Positions 1-6,323 are shown, counted from the stretch's first letter. The stretch: DNA of 8,499 bases from Pseudomonadota bacterium (GCA_025351555.1 JANXVS010000286.1:1-8499); one strand, 5' to 3'. Numbers and translations are program-made. The notes: generated by a model not told the origin, from the letters alone.

Positions 1-1
1 C

Positions 2-100
2 GGTGCCAATCCTGCCACCAGCTTAGTCACCTCTGGCAATCTCAAGATCGGCACGCTGAGCGTTCCCGCCGGCAACTACACTCTCTACACTTTGCCAGCC
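2..100 (+). pseudogene. 3'-truncated fragment of a DUF2911-like protein
   Basis: Reading from base 2, the translation contains GANPATSLVTSG, then LKIGTLSVPAGNYTLYTLPA. This is the typical core of DUF2911 proteins, which are small secreted or lipoprotein beta-domain proteins of unknown function: a 'TGAN.AT' stretch followed by 'G..VPAG.YTLYT.P'. The family normally continues with a W..I.NK..GQWG segment. Here the similarity stops after the TLPA codons, near base 100, and the frame runs on into inverted glnS-derived DNA until a TGA at 248-250. The gene is therefore cut at the left by the window edge and at the right by a rearrangement junction. The family call comes from recognising the motif, not from a search. 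What is visible is too short to say more about its role. Confidence 0.6.
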
Positions 101-192
101 GCGCCCGGCATGCCATGGCGCGTGTCGGCATCGAGTGTGCAGTGCACTTCGTTCACGTCGCCGTTTGTATCTTTTTTCACTTCTGTACATTT
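88..192 (-). pseudogene. inverted fragment of a second, diverged glnS
   Basis: Read on the minus strand, these 105 bases encode 35 residues beginning KCTEVKKDTNG and ending HGMPGAAGKV. They align without gaps to codons 1356-1460 of the glnS on the plus strand, with 29 of 35 residues and, by my count, 88 of 105 bases identical. More than half of the 17 base differences fall in third codon positions, so this is a homologue that diverged as a functional gene and not a recent copy of the resident one. It ends in an immediate stop on one side and joins the truncated glnS on the other. It corresponds to part of the C-terminal anticodon-binding region of glutaminyl-tRNA synthetase and cannot function alone. 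Confidence 0.85.
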
Positions 193-1778
193 GTCTGAAC
201 TTCGGCATCGCGGGCGAATTCGGCGGCAGCTGCAATCTGCGCTTCGATGACACCAATCCGACCAAGGAAGATGTGGAATACGTCGAGGCAATCAAGGCCG
301 ACGTGCGCTGGCTCGGTTTTGACTGGAGCGAACTGCGCCACGCCTCGGATTATTTCGAGACTTTCTATCTTTGCGCGGAAAAGCTTATCGGCGACGGCTG
401 CGCCTTCGTCTGCGATCTGACCGCCGACCAAGTGCGCGAATACCGCGGCACCCTGACCGAACCCGGGCGCAATTCGCCATATCGCGAGCGCAGCGCCCGA
501 GAAAATATCGACCTGTTCCGGCGCATGCGCGCGGGCGAGTTCGCCGATGGCGCCAAGACCGTGCGCGTGAAGATCGACATGGCCAGCGGCAATATCAATC
601 TGCGCGACCCGGCCATCTACCGCATCCGTCACGTCGCGCATCAGAACACTGGCGATGCCTGGTGCATCTATCCGATGTACGACTACGCGCATTGCATTTC
701 CGACGCAGTCGAAGGCATCACGCATTCGCTGTGCACGCTGGAATTCGAGGATCACCGGCCGCTGTACGACTGGTGTCTGCAGCAGATCGACCTGCCGAAT
801 CATCCTGAACTGTTAAGGCCGCTGATCGATGCGGGCCTGAAGACTCCGGTGAGCACGCCGCGCCAGATCGAGTTCGCACGCGGCAATCTCGACTACAGCG
901 TGATGAGCAAGCGCAAGTTGATGGAACTGGTGGCCACTGGCCTGGTCGACGGCTGGGACGATCCACGCATGCCAACGCTGTCGGGCGTGCGGCGGCGCGG
1001 CTTTCCGCCGACGGCGATCCGCGCGTTCTGGGAGCGCGCCGGCGTAACCAAGCAGAATTCGACGATCGAATTCAGCGTGCTCGAAGGCTGTGTGCGCGAG
1101 GTGCTCGACGCCAGCGCACCGCGGCGCTTTGCGGTTCTCGACCCGCTCAAACTCGTCATCACGAACCTGCCGGAAGATCACGCCGAGACCCTGACCTTTC
1201 CCAATCATCCGAAGAATGAAACTTTCGGCACGCGCACCGTGCCGTTCGCGCGCGAGCTATGGATCGAACGCGAGGATTTCATGGAAGTCCCGCCGAAAGG
1301 TTTCCATCGTCTCGTGCCCGACGGTGAAGTGCGTCTGCGCGGCGTCGGCATCGTCAAATGTACAGAAGTAGTAAAAGATACAAGTGGAAACGTAAACGAA
1401 GTGCGCTGCACGCTCGATGCCGACACGCGCCACGGGATGCCGGGAGCGGATCGCAAGGTCAAGGGCACGATCCATTGGGTCAGCACACGGCATGCCGTGG
1501 CCGCCGAAATCCGCCTATACGATCGCCTGTTCGACGTGGCCGATCCGGACGACGACAGCGGCGGCAAGACCTACCGTGATCATTTGAATCCGCATTCGCG
1601 GCGCGTAGTGCGGGGTTTTGTCGAACCGGCACTCGGGGAAGTTGTCCCCGGCATGGCCTGCCAGTTCGAGCGCATCGGCTATTTCGTCGCCGATAGCCAT
1701 GACCATGCATCAGGCAGGCCGGTGTTCAATCGCACCGTGACTTTGCGCGACTCGTGGGCGAAGGCGACCGGCAAGTGA
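189..1778 (+). pseudogene. glnS: glutamine--tRNA ligase lacking its N-terminus (HIGH motif lost)
   Basis: Glutaminyl-tRNA synthetase is a cytoplasmic class I enzyme that charges tRNA-Gln with glutamine using ATP. Family landmarks are clear: ICLNFGIAGEFGG, NLRFDDTNPTKED, EYRGTLTEPG, WCIYPMYDYAHCISDAVEG, GWDDPRMPT, the KMSKS-type loop VMSKR, FPNHP, then the C-terminal anticodon-binding part with KGTIHWVS and PVFNRTV.LRD.WAK. About 529 native residues remain. The Escherichia coli enzyme has about 47 residues before ICLNFG, including PEPNGYLHIGH, which binds ATP. Here they are replaced by DNA from an inverted glnS fragment. A GTG at 135 keeps the frame open (547 codons) but has no Shine-Dalgarno and yields an unrelated arginine-rich leader. 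If the sequence is real, the product should not form aminoacyl-adenylate and another glnS must exist. If the junction is artificial, this is an ordinary housekeeping gene. The family call is very secure; the pseudogene status is conditional. Confidence 0.9.
1356..1403 (+). other. AT-rich patch inside glnS, shared with the inverted copy
   Basis: By direct count, 16 of 48 bases are G or C (33%), inside a gene that is clearly GC-rich elsewhere. It uses codons such as AAA, ACA, GTA, AGT and GGA that are scarce in the flanking sequence. The inverted homologue at 88-192 is also AT-rich over the same codons (19 of 48 by count), and the first 14 bases are identical in both. The protein here (KCTEVVKDTSG) is a surface-like segment of the C-terminal domain. 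No function is assigned. Confidence 0.55.
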
Positions 1779-1785
1779 GGTAGAC
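1776..1785 (+). promoter_or_regulatory. ribosome binding site of the deaminase, overlapping the glnS stop
   Basis: The sequence AAGTGAGGTAGACATG places the GAGG core partly inside the glnS TGA stop (1776-1778), with the deaminase ATG at 1786. Only seven bases separate stop and start. This arrangement indicates one transcript and probable translational coupling, and it fixes the deaminase start. Confidence 0.6.
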
Positions 1786-2346
1786 ATGATCCTCGCGCAA
1801 GTGCATCTGACTCTGCCGATATGGCTGCGCGAGGTCGTGGATGAATCCCGCCTCTACGCCGACGACGAGTCGCGCGTGGCGCTGGCAATCGAGCTGGCGC
1901 GCTGCAATGTGGAAAATACTACTGGCGGTCCGTTTGGCGCGGCCGTGTTCACTGGCGCAGGGCAGCTGATATCGGTCGGCGTCAATCGTGTCGTGCCGCA
2001 GAACTGCTCGGCCGCGCATGCCGAAATGATGGCCTACATGCTTGCGCAGGCGCGCCTGCAGCGGCATCGGCTGAACGAGAACGGCGAGCGTTTCGTGCTC
2101 GCCACCAGCGCGCAACCGTGTTGCCAATGCTATGGCGCGACAGTGTGGGCCGGTATCGATGAACTGCTGATCGGCGCACGTTCGCAAGACGTGGAAGAAC
2201 TCACTGAATTCGACGAAGGCCCGCTGCCGGCGGACTGGGTTGGCGAACTGGAAAAACGCGGCATCGCGGTCAAACGCGATATTTTGCGCGAGCAGGCACG
2301 CGAGGTATTTCTGCGCTATCGCGAGTTGGGTGGCGGCAAGTACTGA
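1786..2346 (+). CDS. zinc-dependent nucleoside/cytidine deaminase family protein
   Basis: This 186-residue cytoplasmic protein belongs to the cytidine/deoxycytidylate deaminase superfamily, which hydrolytically removes an amino group from a base, nucleoside or nucleotide using one zinc ion. The active-site pair is complete: HAE at residues 78-80 (His78 zinc ligand, Glu80 proton shuttle) and PCCQC at 111-115 (Cys112 and Cys115 ligands). The segment GGPFGAAVF (47-55) before the HAE is typical of guanine-deaminase or tRNA-adenosine-deaminase-like members. After the zinc site comes a long tail (ARSQDVEEL...) that resembles bacterial 'nucleoside deaminase' proteins. The exact substrate (guanine, cytosine, an adenosine derivative or other) cannot be read from sequence. 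It lies seven bases after glnS and is probably co-transcribed with it. A diverged partial copy lies at 6011-6244. Confidence 0.88.
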   Translation: MILAQVHLTLPIWLREVVDESRLYADDESRVALAIELARCNVENTTGGPFGAAVFTGAGQLISVGVNRVVPQNCSAAHAEMMAYMLAQARLQRHRLNENGERFVLATSAQPCCQCYGATVWAGIDELLIGARSQDVEELTEFDEGPLPADWVGELEKRGIAVKRDILREQAREVFLRYRELGGGKY

Positions 2347-2362
2347 ATCTTCCTTCGCAATC

Positions 2363-2389
2363 GCCGAAAACTTCTCCTGCATTTTCGGC
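2363..2389. terminator. possible hairpin after the deaminase gene
   Basis: Perfect 8-bp arms GCCGAAAA (2363-2370) and TTTTCGGC (2382-2389) flank an 11-base loop, starting 17 bases after the deaminase stop. There is no downstream T-run on the plus strand, so it is a weak candidate for ending glnS-deaminase transcription, or for shielding against the convergent protease transcript. Confidence 0.35.
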
Positions 2390-2410
2390 ATACCGGCCAT
2401 CCATGGCCAT

Positions 2411-2439
2411 AAAAAAAACGGGGCGCCGAAGCGCCCCGT
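2411..2439 (-). terminator. Rho-independent terminator of the minus-strand protease gene
   Basis: On the minus strand an 8-bp GC-rich stem, ACGGGGCG with CGCCCCGT, extended by one C-G pair, closes a TTCG loop of the extra-stable cUUCGg type. It is followed directly by a run of eight T (plus strand A at 2411-2418). It lies about 33 bases past the protease stop. The T-run is on the minus-strand side only, so it serves the protease and not the converging deaminase. Confidence 0.92.
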
Positions 2440-2471
2440 GAATGCATATCCCAGCTCCTGTACGACTGGCC

Positions 2472-5400
2472 TCAGTCGCCCAGACCGTCCTTGAACAGCA
2501 GGTCCGGAATCGGTACCGGAATCAACGTGGCCTGCGGCGCGCCATTCGCGTTGTCCATGGTCACCGCCATGATCCCCAACGGCGACGGCGTCGCGTTCCA
2601 TTCCGCGAGATTGATCGGAGCGAGCGCGATCAGGGCCGAGCTATTGGGCGCGACTGTCGTCGTCGCGGCTGAAGGCAGAGCCGGCGCGAAGGCATTGAAG
2701 GCCGCCGGTCCCGGCAACGATTCGCTGCTTCCATCCAGGCTGAAGGCACTCAACGCGTACTGGAAGCGCGGCGCAGCTGCGGTCACGCCCATCTCGGACG
2801 CCTTCACCAGCAACTCGATCGAGGTGCCGTCGGTGGGCGCATCCGCGATGCGCAAGGCGCCTCTCGCACCGTTGCTCAACTTAATACTTTGTGAGCAGAG
2901 CGTGCCGTTGGGCGCATTCGCATTCAGCGCAGAGCAATTTGCCGCGACGACCACGTATTCGGGGATACCGTCGCCGTTGAGATCGACAAGGATGTCCCAT
3001 TCATTCGGAGCGGCATTGGAGAACCGCGTGAACGTGTTGATCGCGAACAGCACGTAATTGTCGGTGGGGCTGGCCGGGAATGCGGTTGCTCCGACCGCGC
3101 GGGTGTCAACGAACGCGATGCCCTGCGGCGTCCCGCTCAAACCCCACTGGAAGACGTCGGTCGTGGCCGGAATCGCAGCACCCGGATTCGTTTCGGTCAG
3201 GTGACTGTTGGTCCAGACCGGTTTGACGACGGCGCCTTGCGAGCGCACACGCGGCACCAGGTAATACGGAATCGTCAGGCTCGCACCGCCATTCATCGAC
3301 GGATTGGCCGGCGTCAGCGTTACCGTTCCGGCCACTTCGCTATAGACATCATTACCGCCGCCGTCGTGCGTCGTGCCAACCGTTGCTGCGGGTATGTTCA
3401 CGTCAACGAACACATAGGCGTCGCCCCCGGCTGCAACCGTGATCGTGGAGCCAAGGATCGAGACCGTGTGCGGAACGCTGCCGAGCGCAGTGCTCGTCAC
3501 ATTGAACGTTGCCGCGGCCGCGCCGTTGTTGTGGACGTCGACGAGGGCGTTCGAGGTATGGTCACCGACGAATTCGGCAAACCCGAAGGACAGCGGATCC
3601 GGAGCCGCATCCGTGCCGACGACGACCGTCTGCGTGTTCGTTGCCGCCAGCGGCTGCACGACACCTGTACCGGCGAGGCGCGGCTTGTAGTTGATCATCT
3701 GCACGGGGTCGCCCGTCTCCGTGATGGCGGCGCGCAAGTCGCGCTCGCTCCAGCCCGGATGCGCCTGGCGCACGAGCGCCGCGACGCCAGCGATATGCGG
3801 CGTGGCCATCGACGTGCCGGAAAGGCCGACTCCGTCGTTGAACTCGCCGTACCCCGCTGAGAAGATGCTCACACCGGGTGCTGACACACTGGGCTTGAAC
3901 AGGCTGTCGCCGTAGCGCGGACCGCCCGAACTGAAGCTGGCGACCTGCTCGAAACCCGGATTCGGCAACGTACCGCCCGCCGTAAGGGTTGCGGTCGTGG
4001 GTCCCCCCGCCCCCCCTGGTACGGCGCCGGTCAGGGCTACCGTATCCGCCTTCTTCACACCCAGAAACGGAATGGCGACCCCGGGGATCGGCCCTTCGAA
4101 CGGCGGGAAATTCGACGTTGAGCTGTCGATCATCGCCACCGCGGCGGCGCCGTGATTCTGACCAGATTGCGCACGTTGAACGCGTGCGCAGGTACCGCGT
4201 TTGGTCACGACCAGTTTGCCCGTGACCGGGTTCAACGGGTTGGTGTATTCCGAATCGGTACAGCCCAGCGATATCGTACCGTCCCCATTGCGCAGCACCA
4301 CGATGCCGAGCGGCGGCACCGGAAGCGGCGCGCGATTGGAATTTTGCGCGACCAGCGGCCCGCCGACATCCAGCGTCATATTGACGGTGGGGAAGCTGGC
4401 GGTGGCATCCATCGCGGCAGCGGTAATGACGGCACTGCCCGAAGCCGGCGACGAAGTGATGTAGGGTGCCGGTCCGGCGTTGCCGGAAGCGGCAACCACG
4501 GTGATTCCCGCCAGCGCCGCGTTCTGCGAAGCCACGGCATCAGCGCTATCGCCAAGGCCGAAGTTCGAACCCAGCGACATGCTGATCACATCCATGTTGT
4601 TGTTCACCGCCCAATCGATCGCATCGGTCACGACATTGGTCGAGCCGGCGCAACCGAACACGCGGACGGAATAAAGATCCGCCTTCGGCGCCACGCCGGG
4701 GCCGACCTTGAACAGGGTGTTGTAGGTGGTGTTGTCATACGGACCGGCATATGTCGACCCGTTCAGATTCACGCCAAACCCGGTCGCAGTGCCGGCAACG
4801 TGTGTGCCGTGGCCGTTGCAGTCGAACGGGTTCGGATCCGGTTGCGGGACGCTGCCGGCGGTGTTGGCGTTGTAGGCGTCACCGACTAGGTCGATGCCGC
4901 CTTTGACCTTTGCCGCGAGCACGCCGAACATGCTCGGATCAGCGGGCTGGGTGCTGTTGCTGACTGCGAAATTGAAGGCTCCCTGCGTGCCGGGTCCGCC
5001 GAAATCGGAGTGCGTGTAGTCGATACCGGTGTCGATGATGGCGATCTTGATGCCTTCGCCACGATAGCCGGGAATGCCCGCCCAAACCGCCGGCGTGCCG
5101 AGGAACGGTACGCTGACCGCATTGTTCAGTTCGTAGGTGCCGACCGGCAGTACACTGACGACGCCGGGCAGGGTCTTGAGCTTGGCCACATTGCCCTTGG
5201 TCACGTCGACCTTGATGCCGTTCAGCGCACCGGAGAAGTGCGCCAGTTCCTTGGCACCGAGGTTCTTGAGCGCTTTGGCGATGGACGCATGCTGTGCCGC
5301 AATCGCATTGGCGATGGCATTGCGCTTTGCGTCGGACACCTTGTGTCCCGGCGCCTTGGCGCGCGCTTCGGCCAACGATGGCTCGGACATCGTCACCACA

Positions 5401-5630
5401 ACCATGGTGTGGTCGCCATCGTGCTGGCTGGTGCCCAGCGCGTGCACCGTTGAAGGACCAGCAGCCACATCAAGCTCAGCGAAGCGCGACCCAAGATCCG
5501 AAGCCGCCGCGTAGCCCCCGGCTGGGCCGACACACAACGTAACGATTGCTGCCGCACCGACGCGACGCAACCGGCCCGTGATCGTTGTTGGCGCAAAAAC
5601 TGATTGCCACGATTTCACATCGCACCCCAT
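2472..5630 (-). CDS. secreted S8 subtilisin-like serine protease with PA insert
   Basis: A 1052-residue precursor of an extracellular serine endopeptidase. Residues 1-43 form a signal peptide (GRLRR, then a hydrophobic stretch ending in AAA). Residues ~70-165 look like an inhibitor-I9 propeptide. The catalytic domain follows, with Asp200 (IIDTGIDYTHSDF), His274 (CNGHGTHVAG), oxyanion Asn384 (ASGNAGP) and Ser607 (LSGTSMATPHIAG). A PA domain (~440-535, KLVVTKRGTCARVQRAQ) interrupts it between Asn and Ser and may shape substrate access. Cys271/Cys327 and Cys457/Cys481 are candidate disulfides. The C-terminal ~390 residues are beta-rich: an Fn3-like segment (~665-795), then a domain with a calcium-loop-like DLNGDGIPE (883-891). 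The tail is DLLFKDGLGD. The start ATG (5628-5630) follows GGGGAG on the minus strand (5637-5643). The frame is intact and the triad complete, so it is probably functional. Substrate is unknown; its paralogue runs divergently from 6383. Confidence 0.95.
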   Translation of the reverse strand: MGCDVKSWQSVFAPTTITGRLRRVGAAAIVTLCVGPAGGYAAASDLGSRFAELDVAAGPSTVHALGTSQHDGDHTMVVVTMSEPSLAEARAKAPGHKVSDAKRNAIANAIAAQHASIAKALKNLGAKELAHFSGALNGIKVDVTKGNVAKLKTLPGVVSVLPVGTYELNNAVSVPFLGTPAVWAGIPGYRGEGIKIAIIDTGIDYTHSDFGGPGTQGAFNFAVSNSTQPADPSMFGVLAAKVKGGIDLVGDAYNANTAGSVPQPDPNPFDCNGHGTHVAGTATGFGVNLNGSTYAGPYDNTTYNTLFKVGPGVAPKADLYSVRVFGCAGSTNVVTDAIDWAVNNNMDVISMSLGSNFGLGDSADAVASQNAALAGITVVAASGNAGPAPYITSSPASGSAVITAAAMDATASFPTVNMTLDVGGPLVAQNSNRAPLPVPPLGIVVLRNGDGTISLGCTDSEYTNPLNPVTGKLVVTKRGTCARVQRAQSGQNHGAAAVAMIDSSTSNFPPFEGPIPGVAIPFLGVKKADTVALTGAVPGGAGGPTTATLTAGGTLPNPGFEQVASFSSGGPRYGDSLFKPSVSAPGVSIFSAGYGEFNDGVGLSGTSMATPHIAGVAALVRQAHPGWSERDLRAAITETGDPVQMINYKPRLAGTGVVQPLAATNTQTVVVGTDAAPDPLSFGFAEFVGDHTSNALVDVHNNGAAAATFNVTSTALGSVPHTVSILGSTITVAAGGDAYVFVDVNIPAATVGTTHDGGGNDVYSEVAGTVTLTPANPSMNGGASLTIPYYLVPRVRSQGAVVKPVWTNSHLTETNPGAAIPATTDVFQWGLSGTPQGIAFVDTRAVGATAFPASPTDNYVLFAINTFTRFSNAAPNEWDILVDLNGDGIPEYVVVAANCSALNANAPNGTLCSQSIKLSNGARGALRIADAPTDGTSIELLVKASEMGVTAAAPRFQYALSAFSLDGSSESLPGPAAFNAFAPALPSAATTTVAPNSSALIALAPINLAEWNATPSPLGIMAVTMDNANGAPQATLIPVPIPDLLFKDGLGD
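4003..4016 (-). repeat. G-homopolymer tracts inside the protease gene
   Basis: On the coding strand the sequence is seven G, one C, six G, and encodes the PGGAGGP linker (about residues 538-544) just after the PA domain. Such tracts are slippage-prone; a one-base change would truncate the protease before its catalytic Ser607. The frame is intact here. Confidence 0.6.
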
Positions 5631-5636
5631 GATGAA

Positions 5637-5643
5637 TCTCCCC
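5637..5643 (-). promoter_or_regulatory. ribosome binding site of the minus-strand protease
   Basis: The minus strand reads GGGGAGA ending six bases before the ATG at 5630. It is a good Shine-Dalgarno match and supports this start over any later one; there is no other in-frame Met before the signal peptide ends. Confidence 0.6.
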
Positions 5644-5674
5644 GAAATGATTGATTTAGCTTACGAGCACACGC

Positions 5675-5686
5675 GGCCAGCTGGCC
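5675..5686. repeat. 12-bp perfect palindrome upstream of the minus-strand protease
   Basis: GGCCAGCTGGCC is its own reverse complement and lies 45 bases upstream of the protease ATG, in the presumed 5' untranslated or promoter region. It could be an operator. In GC-rich DNA such a site can also arise by chance. Confidence 0.3.
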
Positions 5687-5701
5687 ACAGTGAGGGCCGA
5701 G

Positions 5702-5730
5702 AGAATCCGCCGCGGCTTCCCGTTTGTCAA
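5702..5730 (-). promoter_or_regulatory. weak candidate promoter for the minus-strand protease
   Basis: The minus strand carries a perfect TTGACA (plus 5725-5730), then a 17-base spacer and GATTCT (plus 5702-5707), which matches only three of six -10 bases. This would give a leader of roughly 65 bases containing the palindrome at 5675-5686. The call rests mainly on the -35 hexamer. Confidence 0.25.
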
Positions 5731-5741
5731 GGTCGACAGCG

Positions 5742-5780
5742 GCGCGCAGACGCGATGCCGCTTGTCGCGCGTCTGCGCGC
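5742..5780. repeat. 13-bp perfect inverted repeat in the inter-protease region
   Basis: Arms GCGCGCAGACGCG (5742-5754) and CGCGTCTGCGCGC (5768-5780) are exact reverse complements around a 13-base spacer. As RNA this is a very stable hairpin. No T-run follows on either strand, so it is not a canonical intrinsic terminator. It lies just upstream of the recognisable histidine-kinase remnant. Confidence 0.7.
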
Positions 5781-5797
5781 ACGGGCGAAAGGAAAAG

Positions 5798-6009
5798 GAG
5801 TGGGCGCAACTGAACGGATTGCATCTCGAACTCGATCTCGGCGAACGGCCTCCGCTGCCCGCCACGCACGAAGAAGCGCTGCTGCGCATCGCCGACGACG
5901 CACTCGCGAATGTGCGGCGCCAGCGCGGCGACGCTGCACGTGCACGGCGGTGCCGTCGCGGGCGAGCTGACTATCGTGGATAATGGACGCGGCGCGGACG
6001 CGGCGGCGC
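5798..6009 (+). pseudogene. frameshifted remnant of a sensor histidine kinase ATPase domain
   Basis: From 5798 the frame reads EWAQLNGLHLELDLGERPP, then LPATHEEALLRIADDALANVRR. This resembles the N-box region of NarL-family (HisKA_3/HATPase_c) kinases, which usually read 'E..L.RIAQEALANV.RHA'. After about 5921 the homology moves to the next frame: ATLHVHGGAVAGELTIVDNGRGADAAA (5928-6008), containing the VDNGRG G1 box that binds ATP. So there is a frameshift near 5921-5928. The dimerisation and sensor parts and the distal ATPase boxes are absent, and the similarity ends abruptly where deaminase DNA begins. A further shift near 5790 is possible (DAMPLVARLRARAKG in another frame). It cannot encode a working kinase. 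Such kinases normally pair with a LuxR-type regulator, which is not in the window. Confidence 0.6.
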
Positions 6010-6010
6010 C

Positions 6011-6244
6011 CAACCCGGCTGCCAGTGCTACGGTGCGACGGTGTGGGCCGGGATCGACGAACTGCTGATCGGCGCACGTTCGCAAGATGTGGAAGAGCTC
6101 ACCAAATTCAACGAAGGTCCGCTGCCGGCAGATTGGGGTGGCGAGTTGGAAACAAGCGGCATCGCGGTCACGCGCGATATCTTGCGCGAAGCGGCGCGCG
6201 AGGCTTGTAAGGTTTACAGCGATCGCGCCGGGGCAACGTACTAA
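6011..6244 (+). pseudogene. C-terminal fragment of a second, diverged nucleoside deaminase
   Basis: These 234 bases align without gaps to 2113-2346, the 3' part of the intact deaminase. By my count 58 of 77 residues match, with YGATVWAGIDELLIGARSQD identical and most differences in the last 16 residues. The N-terminal 109 residues, including the HAE motif, are missing. The first zinc-binding Cys is replaced by Gly (PGCQC instead of PCCQC). The frame has a stop at 5981 just upstream, so translation could begin only at an internal GTG such as 6041, giving a piece without an active site. It is a remnant of a homologous gene and not a recent duplicate. It joins histidine-kinase DNA at its left end and precedes the second protease by 138 bases. 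Confidence 0.85.
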
Positions 6245-6289
6245 AAGACGCTTGTCTCCGGCATTGCCGCGCGTATGATGCAGCGCCGG

Positions 6290-6319
6290 TTGACATTCAC
6301 AGTCATACCGACCGATGAT
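6290..6319 (+). promoter_or_regulatory. candidate sigma-70 promoter of the second protease
   Basis: A perfect TTGACA (6290-6295) is followed by an 18-base spacer and GATGAT (6314-6319), which matches four of six consensus -10 bases. It lies between the deaminase remnant and the protease start, with an expected leader of 25-55 bases depending on the start used. Confidence 0.45.
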
Positions 6320-6323
6320 CGGT
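6311..6323. promoter_or_regulatory. palindrome overlapping the -10 element (possible operator)
   Basis: ACCGAT-G-ATCGGT has perfect 6-bp arms around one base and covers the candidate -10 hexamer. That position suits a repressor site, but no regulator is encoded nearby and the site is short. Confidence 0.3.

Noticed and set aside
135..188. GTG at 135 as the true start of glnS
   Set aside because: The resulting leader (CSALRSRRRLYLF...) is the antisense reading of the inverted glnS fragment, has no Shine-Dalgarno, and has no similarity to any GlnS N-terminus.
1..250. Insertion sequence or integron as the cause of the left-end mosaic
   Set aside because: No transposase or integrase motif, terminal inverted repeats, target duplication or attC-like site could be seen at the junctions.
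177..803. Minus-strand open frame of 208 codons opposite glnS
   Set aside because: It is a shadow frame of a strongly conserved plus-strand gene, a common effect of high GC content, with no recognisable domain.
2395..2408. Near-palindrome GGCCATCCATGGCC before the terminator
   Set aside because: The 6-bp arms leave only two bases for a loop, so no hairpin of note can form. It is probably chance next to the real terminator.
2491..5542. Several plus-strand open frames of 75-245 codons opposite the first protease
   Set aside because: They lie wholly inside a complete S8 protease gene with all catalytic motifs in frame; their translations are arginine-rich and show no domain.
5578..5970. Plus-strand 130-codon open frame across the inter-protease region
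   Set aside because: It starts inside the protease signal-peptide region, and its composition is that of an out-of-frame reading. The kinase-like motifs lie in the other two frames.
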